Below, piece after piece: positions 12,300-22,150 of a stretch of 64,000 nucleotides of DNA. Under the pieces are notes generated by a model, which saw only the letters and a program-made list of their open reading frames with translations, made no database searches and was not told the origin of the DNA. How positions within the stretch are numbered: position 1 is the first letter of the stretch; every line of letters starts with the position of its first letter. This DNA is from Costus lasius. Lineage: Eukaryota > Streptophyta > Magnoliopsida > Zingiberales > Costaceae. The position numbers were made by a program, and so were the translations under genes. The DNA lies in assembly GCA_027563935.2 (NCBI GenBank), contig CM050451.1:29279565-29343564 (forward strand), read 5' to 3'.

Positions 12300-13297
12300 G
12301 ACGCCTATGAGGAGGGCCCATTCCCTCCAGAAGACACTTGGAGAGACTCCCCAGAACTGGAGGAAGAAACCCCACGAATTTCAGCGCAAAAGGAGCCCTG
12401 CAGACCCCAACACAGCCAGGCCATGTTCTCTGACACGGTTGTGACACGGTCAGCCACAGACGCGAACGCCGACATAGGCCGTGTTCTCCGATATGCCGAC
12501 ATGACTGTGTTCCAGTGGCCCATCACGGCCGTGCTCCCCGACATGGCCAAGCCGTGTTCACTGAGACCGAGAACTTCATGGCCCCAGCTTCACCCATGCC
12601 TCCACCCGTGAAAGTCTCGGGAAAAGTTGTCACTGCCAAACACGGCCAAGCCGTGATTAGCACACTGCCAGGCATCTTTAGTGACCCCCAGCATGGCCAG
12701 GCCATAACCAAGAACACGGTCGTGACCAAACATTTTGTGGATTTTGGCCTCGAAATATGGGGCCGTGATATTCATCACGGTACTGCCCTAAAACCTGCTC
12801 AACAACAACACGGCCAGCCCGTGTTCTCCGACACGGCTGTGACACGGTCGGCCACAGGCGCGAACGTCGAAACAGCCTCCGACATGGCCGTGCCCCTTCC
12901 CATGTCCGCCACGACCAGAGATCCTGCCGCCAAACACGGCTGTGATGACGAGCACGGCCAGGCTGTGTTCAGTCCCAGGAAATGCAAAGGCACCATTCTT
13001 CATCCGGTTCGACGCTCGCAACAGTCCTCGCACCCTCCGGACCGTTTCGTAGGGTTGGTAAGCCCCTCATCGGCCAAAACTTGCCTCGTCCAGTCCATCC
13101 ACGAGGCCTCACCTGCATCTTTGGAGCCCATTCAGCCCATGGCCCCTCTCCCTCGAGGACTCCCACCGGACGCCACCACCGATCACTACAACAACCGGGT
13201 CCTGAACTTGGCCCAAGAGACCGCAACTAATGTTCAGAATCAGCCCACAATCAGCCAATTTTGCTACTTCATGGTCGCATGTTCAGAAATGGTGTAG
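12300..13297 (+). pseudogene. Element B pol C-terminal tail with HGQAV repeats
   Basis: From 12515 one plus-strand frame stays open to TAG 13295-13297. It repeats HGQAV or a near variant five times (HGQAVF, HGQAVI, HGQAIT, HGQPVF, HGQAVF). These repeats come from the DNA palindrome CACGGCCAGGCCGTG and close variants. The final part (PPDRFVGLVSP ... FCYFMVACSEMV) corresponds to the end of A's tail at 15090-15315. I recognise no enzymatic domain. By position it replaces the chromodomain or CR-type extension that follows integrase in chromoviruses, so a targeting role is possible but unproven. Confidence 0.6.
12418..12975 (+). repeat. Interspersed CACGGCC/GGCCGTG palindromes and duplicated block
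   Basis: At least six degenerate copies of the palindrome CACGGCCAGGCCGTG occur here. A longer block beginning TGTTCTCYGACACGGYTGTG occurs at about 12424 and again at about 12831, so larger units were duplicated. Confidence 0.75.
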
Positions 13298-14005
13298 CCT
13301 ACCGAAGGCGGCCCGTTCAACGGCGCACACGCCTCAGCTCTGCCGCACCCCTTGGCATATTCCCCTGCAGAAGTTTGTTAGCATGCTGTTTTAGTTTGTT
13401 TGAAGGAATATTGACCTTCTTTTAGGTAGTTAGAGGGGTTGGCTTCTCCAACTACCCTCACGTGTTGTGCATGTGACCCTCATTCCCTCTTGATCTATAA
13501 AAGAGCGCGGAGGGCTTGTGTTTTTTTTTTAGCTTGGTTGTAGTAGTCGCCTTCCCCCATGCGAAGGCCTTGGTCCTCCAACTCCGAGAAGCTCGCCTAG
13601 AGTTCTCTCGTCTTTGTAGTTTGCTATTTCCTGCATTCAATCAAAACACCCGGAGAACCCTCCTCAGGCTCCGGGTCCTTTTCAAAGACGTTGCGTTCAC
13701 TTCCTATGTTTTCGGCTTCGAGTCTTGGGCCTACGGATCGCTGCCTCCATAGCATCGTAAAGGTTCCGGCTGCGCACGCTTGCACACGAAAAAAAATTGG
13801 CTCTACGCGAAGAGGTGAGTAGTTTCCCTTAGCATTCGAGCCGTGTCTATTTGTGTTTTGCTCAAGGAATATCTGTCTATTCGCGTTTCTCATCAGTTTT
13901 CTCAGATTTCTGCGTTCGCTCGCATTTCACTTCCCTCACTCACGACCCTCTCTCGTTTTCCGCATCATCGTCTAGTTCCCCCTAGAGTACGAAATTAAGG
14001 CTCCA
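13298..14005 (+). repeat. Element B LTR-like block
   Basis: After the B stop codon the sequence resembles A's LTR in layout: a GAAGTTTGTT segment, a TATAAAA box at 13496-13502, a T-run, a CTCCGGGT region and an end reading CCCTAGAGTACGAAATTAAGG, like CACCATAGAGTACGGCACTAAGG of A. Exact ends are not clear. A poly-T run lies at about 13522-13531. Confidence 0.65.
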
Positions 14006-14446
14006 CATCCGCTGCGTCACCTGCCCATGGAGTCCCATCTTTCTGAGCATGCATACTCTTTCGCTCAGCACATAGCTAGCTTGCATGAGGAAGTTCGGCA
14101 TCGAATCTTTTTGGGCAATACTCGTAATGCTCTGAGGGCCAACGAGCACCGTAGGCCACAACACTTTTCTGTAGGTGAGCTGGTAAGGGTGCGCATCCAC
14201 CCCGAGCGTGTTCCCAACCGAGCACATTTTAAGATTCAGCCATGATACATGGGCCCTTATGCGGTGGTGCGAAGGATCGGCTCCAACGCCTATGTCTTGG
14301 ACCTACCCGAGGACATGGGCCTCCATCTAGTCTTCAACGTGGCGAACCTCCTCCCCTTCTACGGCCCTTTGGAGGGCCCTCGGACATCGACGAGCCTCTT
14401 CCCCCTAGTTCTCCGGAGGAGAACTCTTCCGAACGGGGGTGCCTAG
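14006..14446 (+). pseudogene. Element A integrase C-terminal domain
   Basis: Resumes A's pol with LPMESHLSEHAYSFAQHIAS, then HFSVGELVRVRIHPERVPNR and, after TGA 14243, GPYAVVRRIGSNAYVLDLPE ... VFNVANLLPFYGP. This is the usual GPF/Y-type C-terminal module of Ty3/gypsy integrases. A frame change near 14365 leads into an acidic linker (DIDEPLPPSSPEENSSE). No chromodomain signature could be read. Confidence 0.8.
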
Positions 14447-14483
14447 TGAAGACCCAGGCACAAAAGAAAGTTCAATTCTGCAC

Positions 14484-14940
14484 AGAAAGTTCCTCGGGGT
14501 GCCTAGTGACGAGAACCTCGGCCCGTGGATTCTGGAATCAGGGGCAGCATCAGTTAGATCTCCCATAGAAAGTTCCTCGGGGCACCTAGCGACGAAAACC
14601 ATGCCCCGTGACTCATGCGGACAGCTATCCGGAGAAATTCTAGAATCGAAGGCGGCTTCACATGGACAAGTCAGATTTTCCACAGAAAGTTCCCCGGGGT
14701 ACCCAGCGACGAAAGCCACGCCCCGTGAGTCCTGCAGACCACTACCCGATCCGGGGGCGGCATCACACACACAAGTCAGATTTTCCACAGAAAGTTCCTT
14801 GGGGTACCCAGCGACAAAAGCTACGCCCTGTGAGTCCTGCGGACCACTACTCGATTCAGGGACGGCTTCACATACAAAAGTTAGATTTTCCAAAGAAAGT
14901 TCCTCGGGGCACCTAGCGACGGAAGCCACACCCCGAGTAA
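14484..14940 (+). repeat. Coding tandem repeat, about 105 bp per unit, in element A tail
   Basis: The marker AGAAAGTTC starts at 14484, 14577, 14684, 14789 and 14894, giving spacings of 93, 107, 105 and 105 bp. A 105-bp unit is 35 codons, so three frames stay open through the array. The frame that links to the conserved tail end (14439-14993) repeats ESS.G..ATKATPRESC-like text, rich in Ser, Thr and Pro. Confidence 0.85.
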
Positions 14941-15079
14941 AATGCCACAGGCATACCGTGACTTCCCCTGACGCTATAGATCTACCCCGTTGACCCCGTT
15001 TCGACGTTGACAACCCTCCGTACCATGTTGAACCATCTATGGAGGACCTGAAGGAGCCCAACAAGGTAGAGGTACAGTG

Positions 15080-15315
15080 ATCTCAATGCACTTCTCGACC
15101 GCTGGACCGTTTCGTAGGAGTCATCAGCCCATTGTCGATCCACACCGAAGCCCTTCCGCCCAAGGGCATGGGTGGATATCCACAAGAAGGCCCAACACCG
15201 GAGTGGTGGCGTAATAATCTTAGCAACACAGCCCAAGAGCGTGCCACATCCGTCGTAACCCAGCCATGATGTCCAAATTCTGCTGCTTTGTCGTGGTATG
15301 CTCCGAACGCGTCTG
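15080..15315 (+). pseudogene. Element A pol C-terminal end
   Basis: LDRFVGVISPLS at about 15102, then a divergent stretch and MMSKFCCFVVVCSERV with TGA at about 15313. It matches the end of the B tail at 13030-13297 in order and in the final FCxFxVxCSExV. Upstream stops in this frame lie at 14991 and 15078. Confidence 0.65.
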
Positions 15316-16111
15316 ACCACCCAACCGCCTCGGTACGAAGACCAGAAGACTTTGCGCCAGCTTTATATAATATTAGGTAGAAGTTTGTTTTGCTTTGTCT
15401 TGTAGTAGTAGCTTGACCACCTTTGTGGCCTGCAGGAGCAGTTAGTTATTAAAGTAGCTTGTCTTTTTCTACTTTGTCTTGTTCCCTCCCCTCTTGTTCT
15501 ATAAAAGAGGAGGTTGGGGTGTTGTGTTCTTTAGTTCTCTATGAAGTAGAGACCTCCTGGTGAGCAAGAGTGCCTCCAGCTTGAGTGGAAGACGAGGTAG
15601 CTTCGTCTTCAGGATTTGTAAGCGTCGGCGACTGGTGTCTCGACTCGAAGTGTTTCCTGCTCGTGTTTCCTGCTTTTCGAGAAGTAAATCACACCGTTTC
15701 GGGTGGGTCAGGTTAGCCTATTTCTAGACGTTCTTTCCGTGTTGAGTTTCTTTCACCCTCTCACCCACGAGCATCCAAGTGTCAGAGTCGTGGACGGTTT
15801 CCCTATTCGTTGGTTTGTTCGCAGGTGCATAGGCGCGCTAGCTGATCTCGCGATCTGCAAACCCCGTTCGTGCTATGTTTAAAATTGCTCTAGAGGTTAG
15901 TGAGTGAATTTCAGTAATTTTGGGTGCCGTTGGATTTCTCTCGCATTAGTATTGCCCCAAAACAAATTCGCGCCGAGTTCCCGTGTTTCTTGCTATACTT
16001 TCCGAGCGATTTGACTTCCCTCATCTCAAGACCCTCGCATGATTTTTGTGCATTGTGTAAACACCATAGAGTACGGCACTAAGGACCAACCTTCCTATAG
16101 TCTCTACATCA
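15316..16111 (+). repeat. Element A 3' LTR, left end uncertain
   Basis: 15568-16111 is the counterpart of the 5' LTR remnant at 7686-8229. The LTR must extend left of 15568; the coding stop at about 15313 is the earliest likely limit. A TATAAAA box is at 15500-15506, suggesting transcription starts near 15530. The right end TCTACATCA at 16111 is shared with 8229. I could not identify the left TG or a polypurine tract. Confidence 0.8.
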
Positions 16112-16175
16112 ATGGGTCTATCCCATGAGTGTGAGGAGAAATAAATTCTCACACATAGGGTCTATCCCTATGTGT
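16112..16175. repeat. Three consecutive hairpins next to element A 3' end
   Basis: ATGGG-TCTAT-CCCAT at 16112-16126; GTGTGAG ... CTCACAC at 16129-16154; ACACATAGGG-TCTAT-CCCTATGTGT at 16151-16175 (10-bp perfect stem). Two share the loop TCTAT. They lie in a 121-bp stretch (16112-16232) that matches neither element A nor G1. Confidence 0.8.
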
Positions 16176-16232
16176 AGAAACAGAAAATCATGAATATCAT
16201 AAGAGCGAGAAATAGCAAACCTATCATAGGTG

Positions 16233-17043
16233 AAGCTTCCTTTCAAATTTCGTGACCGGAGGTGGTCTGTATCATGAACGGTGATGAACCCTAGCACGGC
16301 GGCGATTCCCTGAAATTCTCCGTGAATCGTGAATGAAAATTGTTCCTCTTGCTACGAAAATCTTCCCTTGCTAATGCTGAGTGTTCCCCTTTTTTTGGAT
16401 CTTCAATTGGTGTCCAAAATCTCGAGAAATCATCTTTTTTAAGTTTTCGGCGGAAGAGTCGGGCAATTGGGCACAGAATTACAGTACCGTGATGAACATT
16501 ACGGTATTGCCATAATAGCTTCGGAAGTTTCTGTATGAATTTTGCCCAAAATTACAATACCATAGAAATAATTATGACAGTGCCGTAATTCTACCGAAAT
16601 CCTCTAAAGTCTCTACCTGATTCTAGACCGAAATCACAGTACCGTAAAATTCATTACGGCAGTGCTGTAATTTCCATAAAAACTTCTGCGGGTTGTGGCC
16701 GTGAAATTAATTACGGTAGTGCCACATTCCCAAATTACGGCCGTAATATTAATTACGGCCGTAATATTAATTATGGCACTACCGTAATTTTGTAGGAAAA
16801 TCCGGTTTGACTTGAAATTTTGTGTGCAAACTCCTCTTGATGATTAGAATTCGTCCACACATCGAAATTGCTTGAAAACTCATGATAATGATGCCTTTTT
16901 ACCTAAAATTGGTCAAAATCAAGAAAGGTGTAGATTCCAAAATATTTGACAAATAAGACATAAAAATAAGCAACAGAGCATGATTATGACCCAAAAATGT
17001 AGTGGATTTAGCTAGAAATATGTTATGAAATTTAGAGTCATCA
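16233..17043 (-). repeat. G1 3' LTR, truncated
   Basis: Corresponds to about 36392-37266 of the 5' LTR. The U3 end (minus-strand TGATGACTC) is at 17043. More than half of the LTR, including its 3' terminus, is missing on the left. Palindrome units lie at about 16477-16790, partly degraded by C-to-T and G-to-A changes. Confidence 0.85.
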
Positions 17044-17063
17044 AAATACATAAGGCTCAGACG

Positions 17064-17081
17064 TTGCTTGTCCTCAAGCAA
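17064..17081 (-). other. Conserved hairpin upstream of G1 3' LTR
   Basis: TTGCTTG-TCCT-CAAGCAA, a 7-bp stem with 4-nt loop, 20 bp from the LTR. Its minus-strand sense is TTGCTTGAGGACAAGCAA. The same sequence occurs at 40250-40267 (G2) and, with one change, 63498-63515 (G4). It lies where the polypurine tract is expected. Confidence 0.8.
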
Positions 17082-18407
17082 ATAAAGAAAACGATACTGA
17101 TTATGAAAATAAACCTTCAGAGGATGAATAAATTTCTAGGATACAATTACATATGAAAAATTCACATCAAATAAATACTCAAAATTTCAAATAAATATAT
17201 CATCCTCCGAATTCGATCCTTAAGATCCATGACTCAATCCAATAAAATTTCACAATGTGCATAAATAGAACTTCAATCTCATGAGTTCACCTAGTTTTAG
17301 TTTTGAGTCCAAGATGTCTTTGTTTATAGGAATAGGAATCACAAAATCTTTTTCCACTCAAATTTTTCTCTCTCCCTTTTTTATGCATTCTTGACATTTT
17401 CTAAAATGAATACCACCTTTCTTCTGGCGACATATTTAGAATATATTGGTCGCATAACCAACATAATAGAACTCATATCTCTTTAAGTAGAAAGAATTCT
17501 TCTTGAGATAGCGGAGTTAATGTCAAAGAATCTCTCTCATGGCATGCACCCACATAGATACATATTTTTTTTTATTGAACTTCAACTCTTATCTTAGGTA
17601 CCATTACAAATACATTGCCAAGAAGAGGAGTTATTCTTTTCAAACTTCAACCCATAACTTTAGGTACCACTGCCAATTTTTCACAGTGCCAAATAGGGGA
17701 GTAACTTTTCTTTTTGGATTTTGGATTCTTTCTTCCAAACAAATAACGAGATGGACTTTAATGATCTACTAGGTTTATTCAATTGATATCAATCCAAAAA
17801 TCACACAACACATGCTCATTTTATTCAAAAGAATTACTTCACTTTCAAATCTCATTCATTAAATAATATATTCACCTAAAACTTCATGTATCAATCGATG
17901 AAAAATTTCAATAGATTATATCAAAAAAATAAACTCATCATTTTAGATCCATTCCCAATTCTTCAAGCATTATCATGAACAATATTTCATCATCAAGAAA
18001 AATTTCGGCATGATAACGGCAGCATTTTCATGATTAAACAAACCTCACAGGCATATATCACATCTTTACCAAATCATAACAGAAATCATCTTTACCAAAT
18101 TGCATATCATACCAACATAGAATATCATTCCCAAATATCAAAATACCATGTACAACCATATCGAATCATTAATAAACCAAGTATCATAAGAATTTCAGTA
18201 CAACAATATCAAAGAAAATTTAGCTGTTATCAAATCATCTCATATAACCAAATCGAAAGTAGGTAGCAGTGAAAACTAATCGAGGATCAGAAGCGGCAGA
18301 CACAAGAAGCATGATAGAGTCATCCTTCCCTACATGAGTCTAGAGTCATGATTAATCAATAAAGCATAAGTAAGTAATAGGTAAGGAAAAAGGATACTCA
18401 CAAAGGT
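17082..18407 (-). other. G1 3' non-coding region
   Basis: AT-rich sequence between the extra ORF and the 3' LTR with no credible gene. It is collinear with G2 40268-41420 and G4 63516-64000. A GGTACC...AGTGCC segment followed by GGAGT is present twice in tandem (about 17570-17705), also in G2 and G4. Confidence 0.7.
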
Positions 18408-19768
18408 CTACTCATCAGAGTCCATCTCCTCATCGTCTCCCTCAGCTTGAGTGGCGTCCATGGTATCTCGAGAACCTCCCTCTCCTGCATCACCATAAAT
18501 ACCACCCCTCCCGGTATCCAAGAAGCCAAAGCGATCATAGAGAAAGTTACACAACTCTTCCATATAGTTTCCCAATGCCTCGATGTCCTGGTGAATGTGG
18601 CTCACGGCGTCGGACATCCTCCCCATGGAACCCATGATCTTCTCCATGCGCTGCTCCTGTCGGTACATTTGTGCTGAAAGAGCCTGGAATTCGGGGTCCT
18701 GATAAGTATGCCATCCACTCTGATCAGGAGGTACACAATATGAAGATGATCCAACGGCTCTGTGCGGTGGTGGATCGGTAGCTCTAGGAGGTGAGGAGTC
18801 CATACCCATCCCGAATGTGACATCACCCCAAGCAGGAGGTGGTGGTGGCATTGAGGTCTCTAGCGCAAGAGTGCCTTAAGAAACGCAGCTCGGTGACAAC
18901 TTCCAATTTTCCAGATTTTGCACTATGGTCTTTCCAAGGTTTGGCAATTGCAAGGTGGGAAGCCTAGGCTGAAGAATCAAGCAATATGTGTCGCCATCCC
19001 TTACAATCATCTTCATGGCAACGCAGGATTCAATGTCTATCCTTGCATTGCCCCTAGCTATCTCGATCCCATAGGGATCAATCCCCAAGTATAGTGCTAT
19101 AGGAGTAAGAAATCCTCCTTTCACTATTGTGCCTTTCTTAGTCCTAGCCACTTTATCCAAATGTTTCATAAAGAAGAAAGCCACATCTACAAGATATCCA
19201 TTAAGCATACACCAAAGGAAAAAACAACTCAGTGTGTCGAACCATACCGTCCCTATCTCCTCACCCAAAAATGGTGTGTGCAAGAACGCGGTGGGCATAT
19301 CTGATGCATGGGTTTGAAATACTTGTGGCTCTCGCTAACGAAGGTGAAAATCGGGTCTTTGCAGTGATCTGATTCCAAAAGACATTCTCAATGAATCCAA
19401 TTAGTGGCTCAGTGTGCCCTCTCTCTAGAAGATGGAAGATGCGTCAAATATCTTTGAATGTGAGCCTCTTATCTTCATAAGCCATCCTAAATCTGATTTC
19501 TCCTTCAACTAAATGATCTTCATACTCATCCCAATCCACCTTTAAACTACTAAGAAATTCCAGCACTATAGGTAGATAGGTTTGAGGAGTCATGTCAAAA
19601 AATTGTCTCGTAGCAATCCGGTCAAACATCCACAACACATCCTCTTTGAATCCTCTGTTCCTGCACTTCGTCTCAGAAGATGATGCCATATGGGTTTGGT
19701 GGAGGTGTTGGTGTTTCAGCTGGGGCCTTCCCCTTTCTCCTTGAAACCATTCTCTTGACAGTAGACAT
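18408..19768 (-). pseudogene. G1 extra ORF (aORF) after integrase, broken
   Basis: Likely start at ATG 19768 (MSTVKRMVSRRKGKAP). Stops and frameshifts divide it into 19768-19673, 19670-19444, about 19440-18876 and 18851-18408. It aligns by eye with the better preserved G2 copy: basic N-terminus, DVLWMFDRI, MTPQTYLPIVLEFLSSL, RYAHRVLAHT-like text, FLWCMLNGYLVDVAFFF, YLGIDPYGIEIARGNARID, a proline-rich linker, a probable coiled coil (YRQEQRMEKIMGSMGRMSD) and an acidic end. About 75 bp near 19675 is missing relative to G2. It resembles the plant-specific protein recorded as a putative plant transposon protein in Athila-type elements, from memory only. No signal peptide or clear membrane anchor supports an envelope protein. 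Confidence 0.72.
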
Positions 19769-20159
19769 GGTAATGGAAGCAAAAGATTTCAAAGTTATGA
19801 AGAAACTAGAATGAACAGCGTTTTTACCAAAGGGGCGAACAGGGCTGAAAACTGGGCTAGAATCAAGCTTCAAATCAGGCTTTCTGAGTTGAAATGGATC
19901 TTCCAAGCACCATGACGAATGTTCTTCTATCCCTTGCAAAGCTTTCTGGAGCTGGAAGCAGCTCAATCAAAGCTCTGATGAGGAAGAACGAGCAGGGAGG
20001 AGACGCGGTGGAAGAACAGCTCCCAAGCTCAATTCGAGCTCGAAAATCCCCAAATCTCAAATGGAAATCGCTAGAAACTGGTTAGGAAGGATCGCAAGAG
20101 GGGTTAAGAAGTGACGAATCGAAGAACACAAGAGGTCGGCGCGAAATTGAGTGGAAAAA

Positions 20160-20640
20160 CCCTAAAACACAGTGCCACAACCCTAAATACGGCACCAGAA
20201 TCGCGTGGGGTCGGCCAAATTACGGTACTATAAAATCGCAATGAACACTCGGCAGGGAAAAAGCGTCAAATTACAGCACCGTGAAGACCATTACGGCACT
20301 ACCATATTTCATTCGAAAATCACAAATGTTTCTATAAGAAAATGCTCCACTTTTATGGTACTGTGAAAACCATTACGGTACTACCATAAAATTCACAATA
20401 ACTCAAAAACTTTTTGGTTAAAAATTGCCCGAAAATACGGTACCGTGAAAATCATCATGGCACTGCTGTAAAATGCTAAAAAATCTCAAAACTTTCTGGA
20501 TGAAAACAGACAAAAATTATGGTCTGTAAAATCTATCACAGTAGTGCCGTAATCCAAGTAAATCTTTCTATAGAGAATCAACATGGAATTATGGTACCAT
20601 AATAAAAATTACAGTAGTACCGTAATATGTAAAAAATCAA
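20160..20640 (-). repeat. G1 internal spacer palindrome array
   Basis: Repeated degenerate TTACGG.AC...GT.CCGTAA palindromes between integrase and the extra ORF. The same motif fills part of the LTR of this element. G2 (43400-43862) and G3 (61075-61510) have the array at the equivalent site. Confidence 0.8.
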
Positions 20641-20799
20641 GAAAATCACTGTAAAATGTACCTAAAAAACGAAAAAAAAAATTAATCCTAAACAAAACAA
20701 ATTAAGACAAAAATAACCTAAAAACAAAAGAAAAAGTGCTTGGGTTGCCTCCCAAGAAGCCCTAATTTAAAGGTCATTAGCTTGACTGTTTTGCACTTA

Positions 20800-22150
20800 G
20801 ATTTGTTCGTGGTTCATCAAGTGGAAAATTCTCTCCTTCTTCAATCTGCTCCGCATGGTAGTAGTGTTTCAACCTTTGGCCATTAACTTTAAACACACCC
20901 TTCTCGTCACTCCAAATATCAACTGCTCCATATGGATAGGTCTTCTTAACCTAAAAAGTTCCAGACCATCGAGATTTAAGCTTACCGGGAAAAAGTCTCA
21001 ATCTAGAATTAAACAAAAGAACGAAGTCACCTGGTTGGAATTCCTTTCGGAGTATGTGTCAATCATGCCATCTTTTACTCCTCTCTTTATAGATCTTTGC
21101 ATTCTCATAAGCGGAGAGCATAATCTCATCAAGCTCGTTCAATTGTAACTTTCGTTTTTCACCCACGCTCTTCAAGTCAAAATTCAATGCTTTGATCGCC
21201 CAGAATGCCTTATACTCGAGGTCTACAGGACAGTGACATGATGTTCCATAAATCAATTGAAAAGGAGACATACCTATCGGTGTTTTGAAAGCGGTCTAGT
21301 ATGCCCAAAGCGCATCATCAAGCTTGAAAGCTCAATCCTTCCATATTCTTGACACTGTTTTCTCCAATATCCCTTTAATCTCTCTATTCGATATCTCCAC
21401 TTGTCCACTTGTTTGGGGATGGTAGGGTGTTGTAACTCTATGATTTACCCCATATTTTCTAAGCAAAGCTGAAAGCTGAAAATCTGTGTTCAATAAAGTG
21501 AGAGCCTCCATCACTAATTACTACTCGTGGGATCCCAAATCGTGGAAAAATAATTCTTTTAAACAATTTAACCACAACCCTAGAATCATTAGTAGGAGAA
21601 GCATTGGCTTCCACCCACCTGGAAACATAGTCTACCGCCACGAGTATATACTTGTTACCTCCAGACGATGGAAACGGTCCCATAAAATCAATTCCCGAAA
21701 CATCAAATATTTCCACTTCAAGTATTGTTGACAATGGCATCTCATTCCTCTTGTTGATGTTCCCCATTCTCTGACAACTATCACAAGACATTATAAAATT
21801 TCTTGCATCTTTAAATAAAGAGGGCCAATAAAATCCAGATTGTAATACTTTAAAAAACAGTGTTCTCAGTACTAGCATGCCCTCCATATGATGATCCATG
21901 ACACTGTAATAATATATCCTTGATTTCTTCTTCGGGGATACATCTCCTAAATATGCCATATGCACATCTTCTAAAAACATAAGGCTCATCCCAAAAATAG
22001 TGCTTGACATTAGCTAAAAATCTTTTCTTGCCTTGATAACTCAAATCAACAGGAAAAACATTAGCAACAAGATAGTTCACTATGTCAACATACCAAGGAG
22101 CCTTAATCTAATCAATCCTCAAAAGCTGTTCCTCAGGAAAGGAATCATTA
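20800..22150 (-). pseudogene. G1 integrase
   Basis: Zinc finger [11 protein letters not shown] ... [10 protein letters not shown] spans about 21910-21760. Core: [15 protein letters not shown] (first Asp, about 21690), [22 protein letters not shown] (second Asp, about 21520), [14 protein letters not shown] (Glu, about 21380). C-terminal part: [20 protein letters not shown], then KSRWSG and a YPYGAVDIW-type end near 20930. Several frameshifts and stops break it. The domain order and the KSRWSG...YPYGAV end are typical of Athila-like integrases. It ends just before the sequence GCTTCTTGGGAGGCAACC, which also marks the end of gag-PR in G2 and G3. Confidence 0.85.

Larger units (their letters stand above)
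12290..14005 (+). mobile_element. Element B fragment: integrase tail plus LTR inside element A
   Basis: Integrase text of A breaks at about 12290 and resumes at about 14005. Between lie an acidic linker, an HGQAV-repeat tail ending at TAG 13295-13297 and an LTR-like block to about 14005 with a TATA box. The tail end matches the end of A's own tail (DRFVG; FCxFxVxCSE then V and stop), so B is a sister family. I see no clean termini or TSD. It may be a truncated insertion or a recombination product. Confidence 0.7.
7686..16111 (+). mobile_element. Gypsy element A, Ty3/gypsy (chromovirus-like), degenerate
   Basis: Plus-strand element with a partial 5' LTR, primer site, gag-PR-RT-RNase H-INT order and a 3' LTR ending CTACATCA at 16111. 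Much of gag to RNase H is in one frame broken by at least nine stops; the integrase zinc-finger region is deleted and the integrase is split by a foreign block (about 12290-14005). The PR and RT resemble plant chromoviruses of the CRM/Reina/Galadriel side, but I cannot pick a clade. Its 5' LTR was entered by copia-1, so the true left end is outside the window. Confidence 0.88.

Noticed and set aside
14405..15064. 219-codon minus-strand ORF with repeated SVENLTC-like text
   Set aside because: It mirrors the 105-bp coding repeats of element A; units of a multiple of three keep all frames open. The plus frame links to a conserved terminus shared with B.
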